Assembly (NCBI RefSeq): GCF_947179515.1
Contig: NC_067473.1
Location: forward strand, 89,140,850-89,204,849
Source: Apodemus sylvaticus
Lineage: Eukaryota; Chordata; Mammalia; Rodentia; Muridae
Reading direction: 5' to 3'
Length of the DNA stretch: 64,000 bases
Notes under the pieces: generated by a model
What the model saw: the letters and a program-made list of their open reading frames with translations, nothing else
What the model was told of the DNA's origin: nothing
Databases searched by the model: none
In this document: in pieces, positions 1 through 13,395 of the stretch
Numbering within the stretch: the stretch's first letter is position 1
How the letters are laid out: each line of letters begins with the position of its first letter
Program-made: the position numbers and the translations under genes

Positions 1-387
1 ATTTTTGAAATTCAAAAGAATCAAATAGTGAGTGACACCATGTGTATAATTTAAATTTGAAAGGACCTCTCAAACCCTTTTCTAATTTAGCATTCTATAA
101 ACCATGTATAAAATTTCTAAATTGTCCACATTCTCACTAAAGCTTGTCAGAATATTTAGATTTCACTTTTCCTAATAAATTTGAAATATATACCATTTGA
201 TGATAGTGCCAAGTAGTATCTCACAGAATACTTAAAATATTATTAAAATCATTTGTCAATTTTAAATTTTTATGCTTTCTTATCACTTTCAGGTGGTTCC
301 TAGCATACAGTATGTAATGTATGTAATTTTGTATCATATGATTTCTATCTTTCATCTTCCATTTTTAGCGTTTTAAATTTTCATTAC
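1..387. other. AT-rich sequence, nothing recognised
   Basis: AT-rich sequence with stop codons in all frames. I see no repeat family, gene or RNA. Confidence 0.5.
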
Positions 388-576
388 TTTAGCAAGGCTG
401 CTATGATTTGAATAAGCGTGATTACCACAGACTCATGTATCTGAATGCTTAGATCCTAGTTGGTGGAAAAGCTAGGGACGATTAGGAAGTGTGGCCTTTT
501 GGAGAAGGTATGCCACTGGGGCATGAGCTTTGAGGATTCAAAAGCCAATGCCATTCCTACTTGGCAGTTTCCCTAC
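388..576 (+). mobile_element. URR1-like hAT-Charlie fragment
   Basis: The segment reads like the 5' half of the rodent non-autonomous hAT-Charlie element URR1: a 'gatttgaataagc' start, 'ctcatgtatctgaatgctta', then 'aggaagtgtggcctttt' and a 'gagctttgag' block. The same order of blocks is seen in the better-preserved copy at 53332-53768. It stops at the TSD of the L1 inserted at 592. I do not see a continuation after that L1, so it is truncated. Confidence 0.55.
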
Positions 577-956
577 CCTTTTTTTGTTTTGTTTTGATTT
601 TTTACTTTTTTAAATTAGATATTTTCTTTATTTACAATTCACATGTTATCCCCATTCCTGGTCCCCCGCCACCACCCTGTAATCCCTCTATCGCTTCCCC
701 TCTCCCCCTGCTGCTATGAGGCTGTTACCCCACCCACACACCCACTCCCACCTGCCCACCCTGTCATTTCCCTACACTGGGACATCAAGTCTTCACAGAA
801 CCAAGGGCCTGTCCTCCGATTGATGCCTGACAAGACCATTCTCTACTATATATGCAACTGGAGCCAAGACTCCCTCCATGTGTACTCTTCAGTTGGTGGT
901 TTAGTCCCTAAGAGCTCTAGTTGGTTGATATTGTTCTTCTTCCTTTTTTTGTTTTG
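577..956 (-). mobile_element. 5'-truncated L1 (Lx-type), antisense, with TSD
   Basis: The minus strand carries the 3' end of an Lx-type L1. The plus strand starts with poly(T), then 'ttagatattttctttattta', a C-rich complement of the L1 polypurine tract, and the antisense of the 'ggcccttggttc' 3' UTR block. A 15-bp direct repeat (cctttttttgttttg) at 577-591 and 942-956 brackets the insert 592-941 and is its likely target-site duplication, though it is low in complexity. The plus-strand open frame of 104 codons here is only the complement of 3' UTR. Confidence 0.8.
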
Positions 957-3472
957 ATCATTCATGCAACAACATTACAATTTTTGCTTCATCTAGCAAA
1001 GTCCTACTTATTTTCTTCTACCTTGATAAGATGTCATTTGCAGGCCTATTGGTCATCTTCACCTTTTCTATACATCATTTGCATTCATTGCAGTGATGAC
1101 CTCTACTCTGTATAACTAGTGAGAAAAGCATGACAAATTATCTTATTGTTAGGAAAATTGTGTGCCACAGAGTTGAAACTCTTCTAACAATCGTTTATAT
1201 GGTTTTACTTCCAGCAACAATACCAAACATATCCAATGATTTCTGAGGGGTCCATAGCATAGGGATACTCTACTTGCTGAAACTTCTTAGTAAATCTCAG
1301 ACTGTGAACTTTGATCTTTAGCTTTCCAAGTTTTTCAGATCAACAATTTCATTCTGGAAATGGATTTTTATCTACTTCTAATCCTTTTTTATAAATTCAA
1401 CATGAAGAAATGAACTATGTGATCAGTATTACCCCTCTTAAGCTTGGTTTTTCTTGAGGTAATAAATTTGGGTCTGTCTTCATAAGAGGGGTCTTAGATC
1501 CACTCAGAATAGAAAAGCAGTCTAGGGCTTGGATTAAAAATATCACCCAAGAAGAGACAGATGGTTAAATTCCAGAGGCCAGGCCCTGTGGTTCTTTTTT
1601 CTTTGTTGATTCTTCTTGAGGCAGCAGAGTGGTAAGACTTGGTCTTAGGGTTGCTGTATGATAATAAAACACTTACCTACCTTAGGTCTAAGTTACTATG
1701 CTTGAATAGCTGACCTGCCTTCTGTGAGTTTTTCTGAAGTGAGAAACTGTTCAGCACCTCAATATGAAACAGCAGAGGATTAAGTGAAAGGTTGTATTTT
1801 GGGTGCTCCTTTCCCTAGGGAGTCAGCCAGAAGCCTCTCTGGCTATGCTGGTTAACTCTTTGTGAACCAGAAGGAAGGACAAGAAAAGAATTAAGATGCT
1901 GTATATAGGCAAATATTCACAGATAAATATACATTGAAACATCAATATACCCACACTCTGGCATCTCTCACAATAATCTCCACAAATCTTCATGCATGTT
2001 TATATACATACACATAAACCTAACCTCAAACATATAGAAAATCAGACATATATATTAGGATGAATGGATGGCAGAGCTCCCCAAACCAATCCATTCAACC
2101 AACAACTTCATTTCTTTTCTCTCGTCTTTTTTTGTATATTCTTAGATAAAAAGTTCTTTAGAAAATTACCTTAGAAATAAAATGCTAGATAAAATGGATT
2201 TACCTTCTGTAAAGAAGTGTTTTATTATAATATACTCATTTAAAGTTCAAAGCAATAGTTTTTACATGGCCTTGTCTTGTCATAATACACCCCTGTGATT
2301 TTATCCTTGGAACTAAATGCTTTTCCTTGAACACAAACATGTCTCAAGTCTATTTTTCTTTTTAATATAATTATGAAAACTCATTGTATTCCTTATTATG
2401 CTGCCTTTCCTTACTATTCTGAGTACTGGACACATTCTCTTTCTAGCAAATAAGACCATTTTCTTCCTAAAATGATTTTAATCAAATCAGGAATTCTATA
2501 GAATTATTATCTATTTGTCTTAAGACAAATAAGATCTAATAGTACATCTTTGTAGGTCTGGAGAAATATGCTCAAAAGGATGATATAATAACTTGTGTTT
2601 GTTAATCATATTTAGTAATAACAGGAAAAGCATATGAATAACAGCAATCTTTCCTAAACTGGATTTCTCCTAGTCTTGCCTACTGGAACAAATCCATTGT
2701 AGATATTTATTCCAAGGCAAACCCATCTCAGGAAGATCACAAGATAGTGTTTAGCTTCTCCTGTGATGACTTCTTACAGTTACATCATTAAATCTTGTTT
2801 CTCAAAGGAACATAATAACAAAAAACTTCTGCAGTGAACAAGAATTAGAGAAGTACACATAGTTATCCCTCAAGCATCAAATACAAAATAGCAAATGCAA
2901 GATTGTATACTGATTTATGAGGTGTGGCCAATTGTTAAAATACATGATTAGGAAATTAGAAAGTATTTAATATAAAATTAGATGCCAAGGAAACGTTGGG
3001 GAAAAAAACCAAGTTTGAACAAATCAGGACAAAATAAAAGAAATATGGATAATTTCAGTGATCGAGTATATAGGACCTTGATAATACTTTCATTTTGTCA
3101 CTAGCTATTCTTGTCTTTATACAACTTGTAATTGAGTAGTCTTCAAAAGAACCCTGTCTTTGAAGATTATAGCTTCTGAATGATGAGAATAATGGTAATG
3201 TCAGGTGAGGTCTATGAGCATGTATCCAATGATGCATTCCATATTATTTATTGCGAAGAAATTTTCATTAGCATAATTAACTATTGGCCAATAAAGTATT
3301 CTGAAAGATATGTGCTCATATTGTCAGAAACCATTTTATCTAAGAAAGACAAATATGTATCAAACATGATTATGCAATTTCATAAAACCAAGCATTGACC
3401 TTTTGTAATCTTTTAATATAATAAAATAGATAGAAGAGATATGGCTTCTTATCCTCAAAATGGTAGCTATAT
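957..3472. other. About 2.5 kb with no recognised feature
   Basis: AT-rich sequence with only short chance reading frames. I recognise no SINE, LINE, LTR or RNA gene. The stretch 1440-1860 is less AT-rich and not obviously repetitive. It could be single-copy sequence. Confidence 0.45.
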
Positions 3473-3655
3473 TAGTTACTTTTCTGTGGCTATGGAATAA
3501 TATGTCAAAAAACAATGTAGAGGAAAACAGTCTATTTGATTAATGGTTCTATAATAATAAAGCCCATCTTGCCTATGACAATATGGAAGCAGACAGGCAA
3601 GAGATGATGAGAGAATATAATTGTCTACAATGTCATATACACACAAGATGTTATA
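3473..3655 (-). mobile_element. hAT-Charlie-type MITE fragment, antisense
   Basis: Begins 'ttagttacttttctgtggct', a block common to rodent non-autonomous hAT-Charlie repeats (URR1/RCHARR group) in antisense, followed by 'agtctatttgattaatggtt'. It abuts a second element of similar type at 3656. Family assignment is from memory of the consensus. Confidence 0.45.
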
Positions 3656-4045
3656 GTCAGGGTTTCTATTCCTGCACAAATATAATGCCCAAGAAAGAAG
3701 TTGGGGAAGAAAGGATTTATTTAGCCTACACTTCCGTGTTGCTGTTCATGACCAAAGGAAGTCAGGACTGGAACTCAAGCAGGTCAGGAAGCAGGAGATG
3801 ATGCAGATGTCATGGAGTGATGTTACTTATTCACTTGCTTCCCCTGGTTTGATCAGCTTGTTTTCTTATAGAGGTCAAAACTACCAGCTCAGGGAAGGTG
3901 CCACGTACAATGGGCCCTTCTACATTGATCACTAATTGAGAAAATGCCATATAGCTGGATCTTATGGAGGCATTCTCTCAAGGGAGGCTCCTTTCTTTCT
4001 GATAACTCCAGATATTGTCAAGTTTACACATAAACCCTGCAAGTA
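3656..4045. mobile_element. Rodent hAT-Charlie-type MITE (RCHARR1-like)
   Basis: Diagnostic blocks in order: 'tagtcagggtttctattcct', 'aagaaagaagttggggaaga', 'ggatttatttagcctacact', 'ggaactcaagcaggtcagga', 'aatgggcccttctacattga', 'cactaattgagaaaatgcc', 'tatggaggcattctctcaag' and 'gtcaagtttacacataa'. This is a very common rodent repeat which I believe is a non-autonomous hAT-Charlie element. It encodes nothing, and the short reading frames inside it are spurious. Confidence 0.6.
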
Positions 4046-4130
4046 CACCAGAAGAAAAAACGAAAAGCAGAAAATAGGCCCATGGTATAGTGCTCAAAGC
4101 TTGACACCCATAGATAACTTCCTCTAACAT

Positions 4131-4499
4131 GGTTCTACTAAATGGTTTGAATATGCTTGGACCATGGGAAGTGGCATTATTAGGAAGTGTGACCTTAATG
4201 GAGGCAGTGTAGCTTTGTTAGAGAAAGTCTGTCACTGTGTAAATGAGCTTTGAGATCTCCTATGCTCAAGCTCCTCCCACTGTGGAATGAGAACCTGCTC
4301 CTGGCTGCAGGTATAAGAGAGTCTTCTCCTTTGAATCAAGATGTAGAAATGTGCCCTCCTCTTGCACCATGCCTTTCACCACAGTAATAGAGAACTGAAC
4401 TTCTGAAACTTTAAGCCAGCCACAATTAAATATTTGCCTTTACAAGAGATGTTTTGGTTGAGGTATCTCTTCACAGCATGAAACTCTAACTAAGAAAGA
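4131..4499 (+). mobile_element. URR1 (hAT-Charlie, non-autonomous)
   Basis: Near full-length URR1-like element: 'aatggtttgaatatgcttgg', 'aggaagtgtgaccttaatgg', 'gtctgtcactgtg', 'aagatgtagaaatg', 'ttaagccagccacaattaaa' and terminal 'ctctaactaag'. The order matches the copy at 60377-60713. It is non-coding. Confidence 0.75.
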
Positions 4500-4892
4500 C
4501 CCTTAACTTCCAAAAATAGCTTCTCTACCTAGTAAAAAATAATTGCTCAAACACCCTCACGTTAGATGACATTTATTTAGAGTATAAGCAAAACTTCTTC
4601 AGAAAGATGTGTATATTCTCAGTTGGTGTTGGATATGGGGCATAACAATATCTTAGACACAGAATTTTCTAGTCCAGCAATTGATTCATTCGTGAATTCA
4701 TCACCATAACCCCAAGATTTTACAAGTCATATTTGTGATTCTTGTTTGAGCAAAGTAATGCTCTGATAATCTAAAGGTCTTTATTTTGGAACGATAAGAT
4801 GATTACACTAAGATATGCAATGCTGAATCTATGGTTTGGAAGCTAAACTTGCCAACATATGACCCTCATGTCTCTGAATTGGTAATTAAAAT
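4500..4892. other. AT-rich spacer, nothing recognised
   Basis: No gene or repeat family recognised between the URR1 element and the next hAT-type fragment. Confidence 0.45.
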
Positions 4893-5262
4893 AGAATATT
4901 TATTAGTTACTTTTATTTTGCTGTGATAAAACACTATGATCAATGCAACTTTTAGAAAGTGTATTTGGGCTTATGGTACCAGAGGAATAAAATTCCATGT
5001 TTATGGCAAGTCATGCAGAAAACTGAGAACCCACTGTCAAATGCAAACACAAATCAGAAAGACAAAACTGGAAGTGTGGAACGATTATAGGCACTTAAAT
5101 CTAGTATCAGTGACATATTTACTCCAGAATATTTTTGCCTCCTAAACATTTCAAATCCTTACTAAACAGTACAACCATAAAATCTTCAAATATCTACACT
5201 TACTGAGGATATTTTCCATTGAAACCACTACGTTCCACTACCTGGTCTCCTTAAGCCTATGG
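4893..5262 (-). mobile_element. Decayed hAT-Charlie-type element, antisense
   Basis: Starts 'ttagttacttttattttgct', then 'gtgataaaacactatgatca', 'gtgtatttgggcttatggta', 'aaactggaagtgtggaacga' and later 'tcaaatatctacactta'. These blocks follow the order of the common rodent hAT-Charlie repeat read in antisense. Several substitutions indicate an old copy. Confidence 0.5.
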
Positions 5263-6431
5263 ACATATCATAAATATAAAATGTATTTAGTCCAACTTCA
5301 AAAATCCCTATACTTTCTTAACCTCTTTTTGGATTGTCCCACTTTCTGTGTATAGGTCTCTTACATCATTCTTCAATACCCTGACATCTTCAACAACTTG
5401 GGGTATCCATTGCAGGTCACATTCACTTTCAGAGATTCATATAAAGACTTCATCTCAGGACTTCTCTCCCTCTCAGGGCATTCACATAGGTACTGGACTG
5501 CCTTATGCTGCTTTGTCTCAGTGATTCTATGAAACCAAGGAGGCAAAATACATGACATCTCCTCTCATGTGCTCATCATGTATCTAAAGGCAACACCAAG
5601 TCAAGTTCCTCTGCTAGCTTGAGACAGATCCTGACCTGGCCACCTCAAATAACATAACTGAAAATAGTTTTACTTAGTTGCTTTCCAGGAACTGACAATG
5701 CCTTAAGGTCTTTTTTCCTAAGTTGGAAGATTAGAAAGTGAAGTCTATTCCAGTGCTTAGCTGTTCTCTTCTTAATAATGGCAAACCACTTAAAAATCAT
5801 ATAATCTCTTCTAAGATATACAGTAACTGTAGAATTTAGCTTCCTAGTCTTTTTTTTTCTCCAAATTATATATTTTGTATTGTTTTCTGCCCTACTCACT
5901 CTGTATCATTATAGACTGGCAGCTTTCTCAACAATAAATAGGTAGCAGACTCAGCTCTTTACAGTCATGAAATCTCCTCCATGAAATAAATTACTCTATT
6001 TTTGTGTGTGTGTGTGTATAACTTTAGGCAAGTTCTTAGGACATGGGCATATTCGTTGCCAAAATGTCACAAAAGTATCCTCTAACCCATTTGCTAATAT
6101 TCTTCCATCATGAAACTTTGGGAACTGGACCTTCACAGTCTGTATTACTCTCATAAATATTGTTTTTCGGGTTTCTTGAATGGCCCAGTAAACTGTGCTC
6201 ATGAAATTCAATTGTGGAAGTCCCAAAGTCTTTCACATGATCTAACTTCAGAAGTAATTGCTATTCTATGACCCAATAATAATAATAATAATATAGGTAA
6301 TGCAAAAAGAAAGTAGTTATTTGAACTTACAATATTAGAGAAAGAAGGGTCCACAATGGTTAGAAGGCAAGGTCCTATGGAGTAAGAATAGGAAACCGAG
6401 AAATCTTCTACTGTAAGCATAGATCTAGAAA
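5263..6431. other. No recognised element; short (TG)n and (AAT)n
   Basis: AT-rich sequence without a recognisable gene or transposon. It contains a short (TG)n run at about 6003-6018 and an (AAT)n run at about 6277-6292. The small reading frames show no recognisable protein similarity. Confidence 0.45.
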
Positions 6432-8118
6432 GGAACTGAATTTGAACAAGGAAATTGAAGAAGACCTCAGAAAATGGAAAAACCTTCCATGCTTGTGGAT
6501 TGGCAGGATTATTATAGTTAAAATGGCCACCTTGCCAAAAGCAATCTACAGATTCAATGCAATCCCCATCAAAATCCCAACTCAGTTCTTCATAGAGTTA
6601 GAAAGAGCAATTCTCAAATTTACCTGGAATAACAAAAAACCCAGGATAGCTAAAACTATACTCAACAGTAAAAGAACTTCTTGGGGAATCAGTATCCCAA
6701 ACCTCAAACATTACTACAGAGCATTGGTGATAAAAACTGCATGGTATTGGTACAGTGACAGGCAGGTGGATCAATGGAATAGGATTGAAGACTCAGAAAT
6801 GAACCCACACACCTATGGTCACTTGATCTTTGACAAAGGAACTGAAAACATCCAGTGGAAAAAGGATAATCTTTTCAACAAATGGTGCTGGTTCAATTGG
6901 AGGTCAGCATGCAGAAGAATGTGAATTGATCCATTCTTATCTCCTTGTACTAAGCTTAACTCCAAGTGGATCAAGGACCGCCACATAAACCTGACACACT
7001 GAAACTATAAGAAAAGAAACTGGGGAAGACCTTTGAAGACATGAGTACAGGGGAAAAGTTCATGAACAGAACACCAATAGCTTATGATCTAAGGGCAAGA
7101 ATTGACAAATGGGGCCTCATAAAATTACAAAGTTTCTGTAAGGCAAAGGACACTGTCAAAAGGACAAAATGTCAAGCAACAGATTGGGAAAGGATTGTCA
7201 CCAACCCTACATCCAATAGAAGGCTAATATCTAATAAATACAAAGAACTCAAGAAGGTAGACCCAAGAGAACCAAATAACTTTATTAAAAAGTGGGGTAC
7301 AAAGAATTTTCACATGAAGAATATCAGATAGCTGACAAGGACCTTAAGAAATTTTCAAAATCATTAGTTATTAGGGAAATGCAAATCAAAACAACCCTGA
7401 GATTTCACCTCACACCAGTCAGAATGGCTAAGGGTAAAAACTCAGGAGACAGCAGGTGTTAATGAGGATGTGGAGAAAGAGGAACACTTCTCCACTGCTG
7501 GTGGGATTGCAAGATGGTACAACCACTTTGGAAATCAATCTGGCAATTCCTCAGAAATCTGGGCATGACACTTCCAGAGGATCCTGCTATACCACTCCTG
7601 GGAATATATACAGAGGATTCCCCGGCATGCAATAAGGACACATTATACACTATGTTCATAGCAACCCTGTTTGTAATAGCCAGAAGCTGTAAAGAACCCT
7701 TGGTGGATACAAAAAATGTGGTATATTTACACAATGGAGTAATAGTCAGCCATCAGAAACAATGAATTCATGAAATTCTTAGACAAATGGATGGATCTGG
7801 ACAACATCATACTAAGTAAGGCAATCCAGTCTCAAAAGATCAATCATGGTATGCACTCACTGATAAGTGGATATTAGCCTAGAAACTTTAAAAATCCACA
7901 TATTACATGATGTCCAAGCAGAATGGAGGAATGGCCCCTGGTTCTGGAAAGACTCAGTGCACCAGTATAAGGGAATACCAGAACAGGGAAGTGGGAAGGG
8001 GTCGATGGGGGAATCGGGGGAGGGAAGAGGGCTTATGAGACTTTCAGGGAGTGGGGAGCCAGAAAAGGGGAAATCATTTGAAATGTAAATAAAAATGTAT
8101 CGAATAAAATAAAAACTA
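6432..8118 (+). mobile_element. 5'-truncated older L1 with broken ORF2 end and 3' UTR
   Basis: Sense copy of the last third of an L1. It aligns with positions about 28040 to 29750 of the full-length element in this window. ORF2 C-terminal sequence begins near 6442 (residues 'KMATLPKAIYRFNAIPIKIP') and is broken by a TGA at 6922-6924 and by later frameshifts, leaving open pieces 6442-6924, 7041-7331 and 7514-7765. A typical L1 3' UTR with G-rich polypurine tract (about 7980-8065) and 'aaatcatttgaaatgtaaat' end follows, then a short A-rich tail. Divergence from the 23141-29819 copy is clearly higher than for the 13405 copy, so this is an older insertion. I did not find a convincing TSD. Confidence 0.9.
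6442..6924 (+). pseudogene. L1 ORF2 fragment, stop-terminated
   Basis: Reads through part of the ORF2p C-terminal region after the reverse transcriptase core: 'AIYRFNAIPIKIPTQFF', 'FTWNNKKPRIAKTIL', 'TAWYWYSDRQVDQWNRIEDS', 'MNPHTYGHLIFDKGTENIQW' and 'WRSACRRM'. A TGA then ends the frame where the intact copy continues. No endonuclease, FADD motif or Cys-rich motif is present in this piece. It is a dead remnant of the L1 at 6432-8118, not a host gene. Confidence 0.85.
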
Positions 8119-11100
8119 ACTGAAAACACTGTTGTAAAATCAAAGTTTTATATAAAAATTTCCTACTTCAATCACAAAAAAAAAAAAAATTAAAAAACAC
8201 TCAAAGACCACTCCAAGAGATGTACTTTCTCTGATAATGTTCTGATTCTCAAAATTTCAAAAACGTGTCATGAACTTGCGACCAAGTATTCCAATATCTG
8301 AGCCATGGGTTAAATTCTCATTCAAATCATTATAAAGGGTTGCTTTGCTAAATATGGGCTGAGTATTTATTATCAAGTTAACATTGAACTGCCTTAGTCT
8401 AGAAAGTCTAGAAAAAATATTAAAATACCAAAGGCTTTCATATTATATCTTAAGTAAGATTATTGGAAATATTTGATGATAAAGTTCAATTGAAAAACAT
8501 AACACCTCAATCATAAGGATTTCTAGAGGCAATATTCCACCTAAGTGAAGGCTTGTGTCGTTTCACTTGGCAGAGAACTCTGGTACTCACTGAAGACAAA
8601 GAATACAAGATCAAGAAGGATAGTGAATGAAATTAACTCTAAATATTATTGTCACAAGTACAATTTTGCAATGTTTAGAGAAATTAGAATTGTATTTTAC
8701 ATGGTATTTTTCTTTATTTCATAAGGATTTATATTCATCTCTGTTATCACAATATACCTGTCCATATTATATATCTTATTTGCTGCATATCATGCATTAG
8801 TTTCATTTCTACTGCATATACACTAGTGGTCTCTGTCTAAGACCAAGATGCTAGAAAAAGCTTAAGAAATTCTATATTGCATACTTTCCAAGTCCACACA
8901 ATGACATGAATTACATCAAAACTCATAGAAATTATAGGCTACTCTAAGCATCTTAAATACAAGTGAAAAGATCTGCAATATGGAAAAAATGCAATTTGAA
9001 TGTAATTTGCTCTACACTCTGATATTTCTTAATCAACAAAATTAATTTTATTCACTATTTCAAACTTTAATTTTAATTTTGTTTGATATTTTTAATATTA
9101 CTCTTAAGAGTATTAATTAATTGAGAGTTCTGAAGTTAGAAACCTACCAAGATAGGTAAAAGAAGAATGATATATGGTATGGTGTATGTTGAAATAGATT
9201 TCACTTTCACAATTTCTTTATTTATCCAATTGTTGTACACACACACAAAACACATACACACACATGTTCACATACACAAGCATGTACATTCACATTCTTG
9301 CACCCACATACAAAGAGGAAATAAATAAGATTTACTTAAAAGATCAAAACTTTTGTATTTCAAATGCCTATAAATTCTGAATTATTTAGAAATTAAAATT
9401 CATGTCACAAATAATTTGGAAACTATTATTTGTAAAAATTGTTCTTTAATTTGATCCTGCTCTTCCATTTGTGCTTCCATTTTGTAACTGTAATATTGAC
9501 TCCAAAAGTTTAGAGAAATGTGAAGCAAGAGCTAGGCTGCTAGTGAGTCCTGAAGAGAACTGCACCTTTAATTTGTAACTTACAAGTAGATGGGCTACTG
9601 AGTCAGTTTAACCAAGATGCAAAAACAGTGAAATTCACATTTCACCTCTTAACTGCCTACTATGACAACACTAAGAAATGTCAATATGAACTTCTTTAGA
9701 CAGTCAGTTCTTGAAAGAGTCTACATTTTGCCAGACTACTTTATGTATCTTGGTGTATGAGTTTGCACCTACCACAAGTTAGAAAATAATTTTGAACACA
9801 ACCAAAGCAACATGTATTTGACACTCCAATCTTCTCAGAAAGTTCTTATGTCATCGTGAAGCAACAGACCTTTATTGTTCTATAAAAGAAAAAAACAAAC
9901 AAAAGAAGATCCCTTGGTAGAAAACACCAAGATGTGTGACTATAGACTTAATTAGGGTGTTTTCCACCTACAAGTTCCAGGCTTGATTAGAGAATTATTC
10001 AAGTCTCCAAAAAGAATCCGTTTTATTTGTTAAAGGCTAATGTGCTAAGGTTTGATATTTTAGTATTTGGTAGAATAAAATTCAAAACTAACATGAAGCT
10101 TAATCAATGCATCAGGGTATATAGAAAAGTTACCAAAGTTTTGCCAAGAGCAAGGTGAATTATAAATATGCTCTGCTGCATGCAATTGTCTGCAATGAGA
10201 TATCCATATCACTGTGACTTTGTCTATGTTCTTAAAACCATAAAGTACTGATCAACTTTGGGTTAATTGTTCTTATAACTGCAGGGTTGGTGACAGTCAT
10301 TTAAGATTCCTGTTCAAATTATAATAACTTCATGTTAATGTCCCTTGTCTTTTAAAGTCCCTTCCCATTAGCAAAGACTTATGATTTCCCAGCACAGTTG
10401 ACAGTGGTTTAATTCCTATGAAGCCAAAAGCACTAATATGTTAGACATCCTCCTTGTAAAATAAACAGTGTTCAAGGCTTTATCTTGACTTGAGTTATCA
10501 TCAGCCTTCAAAACAATTAATTGGTCCCACAGGCTTAGACAGATTTTACATTTTTGAAAAGAGAACAGAAGCAGAGATGTTAAAATTATCATTTTGGCCC
10601 CTGAAGCAGCCCCCTGCAAAGCTGCTCAGGGTGGAAACTACACACTTTAGGCCCTTCCCAGCAGGAACTGACAGGAATCACCCACTCCCACTCTGACATT
10701 TACAGTGCATTTATAAACAGTAAATTTACCCTGTAGCCTTGCCGAAAGTCATAGAGAAGCTTAGCAGTTTTGACCTTGGCTAACTGGGAACAACTGGATG
10801 TAGCAGAATAAAAGAAAAGTGGCTTTTGCTTGTAAAATGTTTTCCTCATGTTTACAAACTGTAAAGACAAGCCCAAGGCAGAGAAGAGTCATATGGGTCA
10901 ATGGAGAAACTCAAGACTATTGAAGACTCAGTGTACTGGAAAGGTAAGGGAAGACTGTTGCAAAAGGAAAAGAAATGCCTGTGGATGCAACTATCTTTAT
11001 ACAACATTCTGTCCTGAGTGTGTTTGTGTCTCCATATGCACATGTGAGTGCATGCTTGTGTGTGCATGCATGAATGTGGGGGGATATTAAATCCTCCATT

Positions 11101-13267
11101 CAATTTAATTAAATAAAAAGATAATTTAGAAGCTCTCAGCTATGAAAGCAATCCCTAGGTATTTTCCTTAACCCAGTGAAAGGAAAACAAAACAAATCAA
11201 AACAAAAAAGAAATGAAGAAATAGTTTTGCCAAGGGGAGCAGATGTTTCTGTTGTATATTTCGAACTCCCTAAGTGTATTTGAGAATTCTAAATATAAAC
11301 GTTTAAACAGACAGAGTGGAAACACACAGGAAGTTGGAGGGGTGTGAGAATTCGTCTGTATGCTTCAATCTGATTCCCGACTTTTCATATGAATCAAATA
11401 CCAGACACACAGGGGAAAATCTGCTTCCGCAATATTAACATTGCATGTACTATACATATCTTGATAGAAACCAAATTTCAAAGCTAGTCCATTTTCAAGG
11501 ATACTTCTCACTGTCTTCTGACTAAGCAGGCACAAGTTGCAAATATCTGCATACTCACTTGATTTTACATGATCATTTTAGCATCCATGTATGAAATGTT
11601 TAATGTACGACATATAGAGCTAGCTAAAAGTCAGTCACATTTAGAAAGGAGTCAGGCTAAACCTATTTATAGCACACTACTCAGAATACAATCATTTACT
11701 GAGAAGTCTAATTGGTTCACAAGGCACACTTTTAAATTAGTATGCTATCAGAGTAAAGCTAGGTCTGAGCTCCCAAACAGATTTGGTGACTAGCTTTTAT
11801 CATCATGTTGAGTTTATTCCTTCTCTGTAGAGAGTGAAAAATTCTAAACTTATTTATTACTGAAAATGATAGAAAAATGCAATTAAAATAAAATACTTGA
11901 TTTCAGCACTTGCAACAGCAAAAGTGTTTTCTGTGAGAGAGACAAACAATTCTGCAAAGTTTTTTAACACTTGATAACATTCTTCAGCAAAGTAATTAAT
12001 ATACTTTTTAAGATTTATGTGCTGAATTCTGGTATATTCTTCAAAGAACTTACTGTGTACTACATGAATAAGAACATCCTACCTCATCTGCTAAATTAAA
12101 CTTAGACTGGTTTGTCTAGCCTTGCAGGTAATAATTTAGACTTATATAATAGAAGTACCAATGCTGTGTCCAAATATTCACCTACCCTCTAGTTGCTATT
12201 CCATGTTTTCTGAAAATATATCACTCCTTGTCCTCTATATGGAGAACTGTGCTTTAAAAAAAAGAAAAAGATAAAGATAAAGTCACTTAGCAATAGAATT
12301 GTTCTTTCCTGGGCTCAGGACCACAGGCCATCCACTATCAATAAAAATTGATCCACTTTCAAAACTGTCACTGTGATCACTTGTGAAACTAGTAGTCCAG
12401 ATATTAAAAGTAAGGTCCCTTATAGTCAATGCATTATACCCAGGCATCTACAGAGTACCTTGTTTCTAAATGTCAGATTGTGATGGATGTATTCAGCATT
12501 GGCAGCTTAACTCCTTAAGTAAAGTGTGAGAGTCACTGGTAAACAAAAGACAAATTAGAATTCGTTGAAATTGTTACGTCTTTTAGCAAGAGAGTAAATG
12601 AAGAGCAATAGTGCATGCAGTTGAGAAAGGTACAAATTAGTGTCACCCCATCACTTTTCATGGTAAACTCTACTTAGGACACCACTCCTTAATTTATTAG
12701 AGAATCTCTGTAAAATAAAATGAATTATGGTAGATGGCAACACTCACCAGTGATTAAACAACTAGTACATTTTTAATTGATGTGCCAGATGTTGTATATC
12801 ATCTTCCAGATGTGGCATCATATCTAAAGCAGATTAACTAAGACTCTGCCATGTGTACCAATAGATCTGTCCAATTTATTTTAATCAATGGGCTTAAAAA
12901 ATAAACAGCAGCAGGTCATAATTATAAGGAATGGACAAGACTGTACATTTCCTCTCTTGGTTTGGGACTGTGTTAATCCTGTTTCTGGTCTGACATCTGG
13001 ACATTCAAGGAATATCATATTAGTCCACATTTTTGATGCCAAGTTAATTGGACCCAAATGGCACAAACATTGGAAATTGTATCAGATCACTCAGGTCACT
13101 GTTTAAGCTTAGATGCATACGGGAGAACAGAAGATAAACTATACAAAGATTTAGAAACCTACCCAGTAAGCGAACATTATAGGCATTATAGGGAATATAG
13201 TATGCTAAGGTTTGCCTGGATGTCTTCCCAACTAAAGAGAAAATATTTTGCTTTGTAAAAGCTACCA
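8119..13267. other. About 5.1 kb without recognised gene or transposon
   Basis: The longest stretch of the window in which I recognise no repeat family. It holds an A-run at about 8176-8190, a CA-rich tract at about 9236-9300 and a TG-rich tract at about 11020-11080. Reading frames are short and unlike known proteins. It may be single-copy intergenic or intronic DNA. Confidence 0.45.
9236..9300. repeat. Interrupted (CA)n tract
   Basis: Imperfect CA/ACACAT-rich run on the plus strand. Low-complexity sequence with no associated SINE recognised. Confidence 0.7.
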
Positions 13268-13395
13268 GAGATGATACTTGGTAGAAATCCCCACATCATA
13301 TGCCTAACTCATTTCATATTTGTCAAATATCCATGCCATTTTTCTGAAGATCCTAATCTACAACCAGCAGGGGCCACAACCAGCAGGATGCCTTC

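Noticed and set aside
643..957. 104-codon plus-strand frame rich in Pro/Ser
   Set aside because: It is the complement of an L1 3' UTR polypurine tract. The same kind of frame recurs at 34821-35198 for the same reason.
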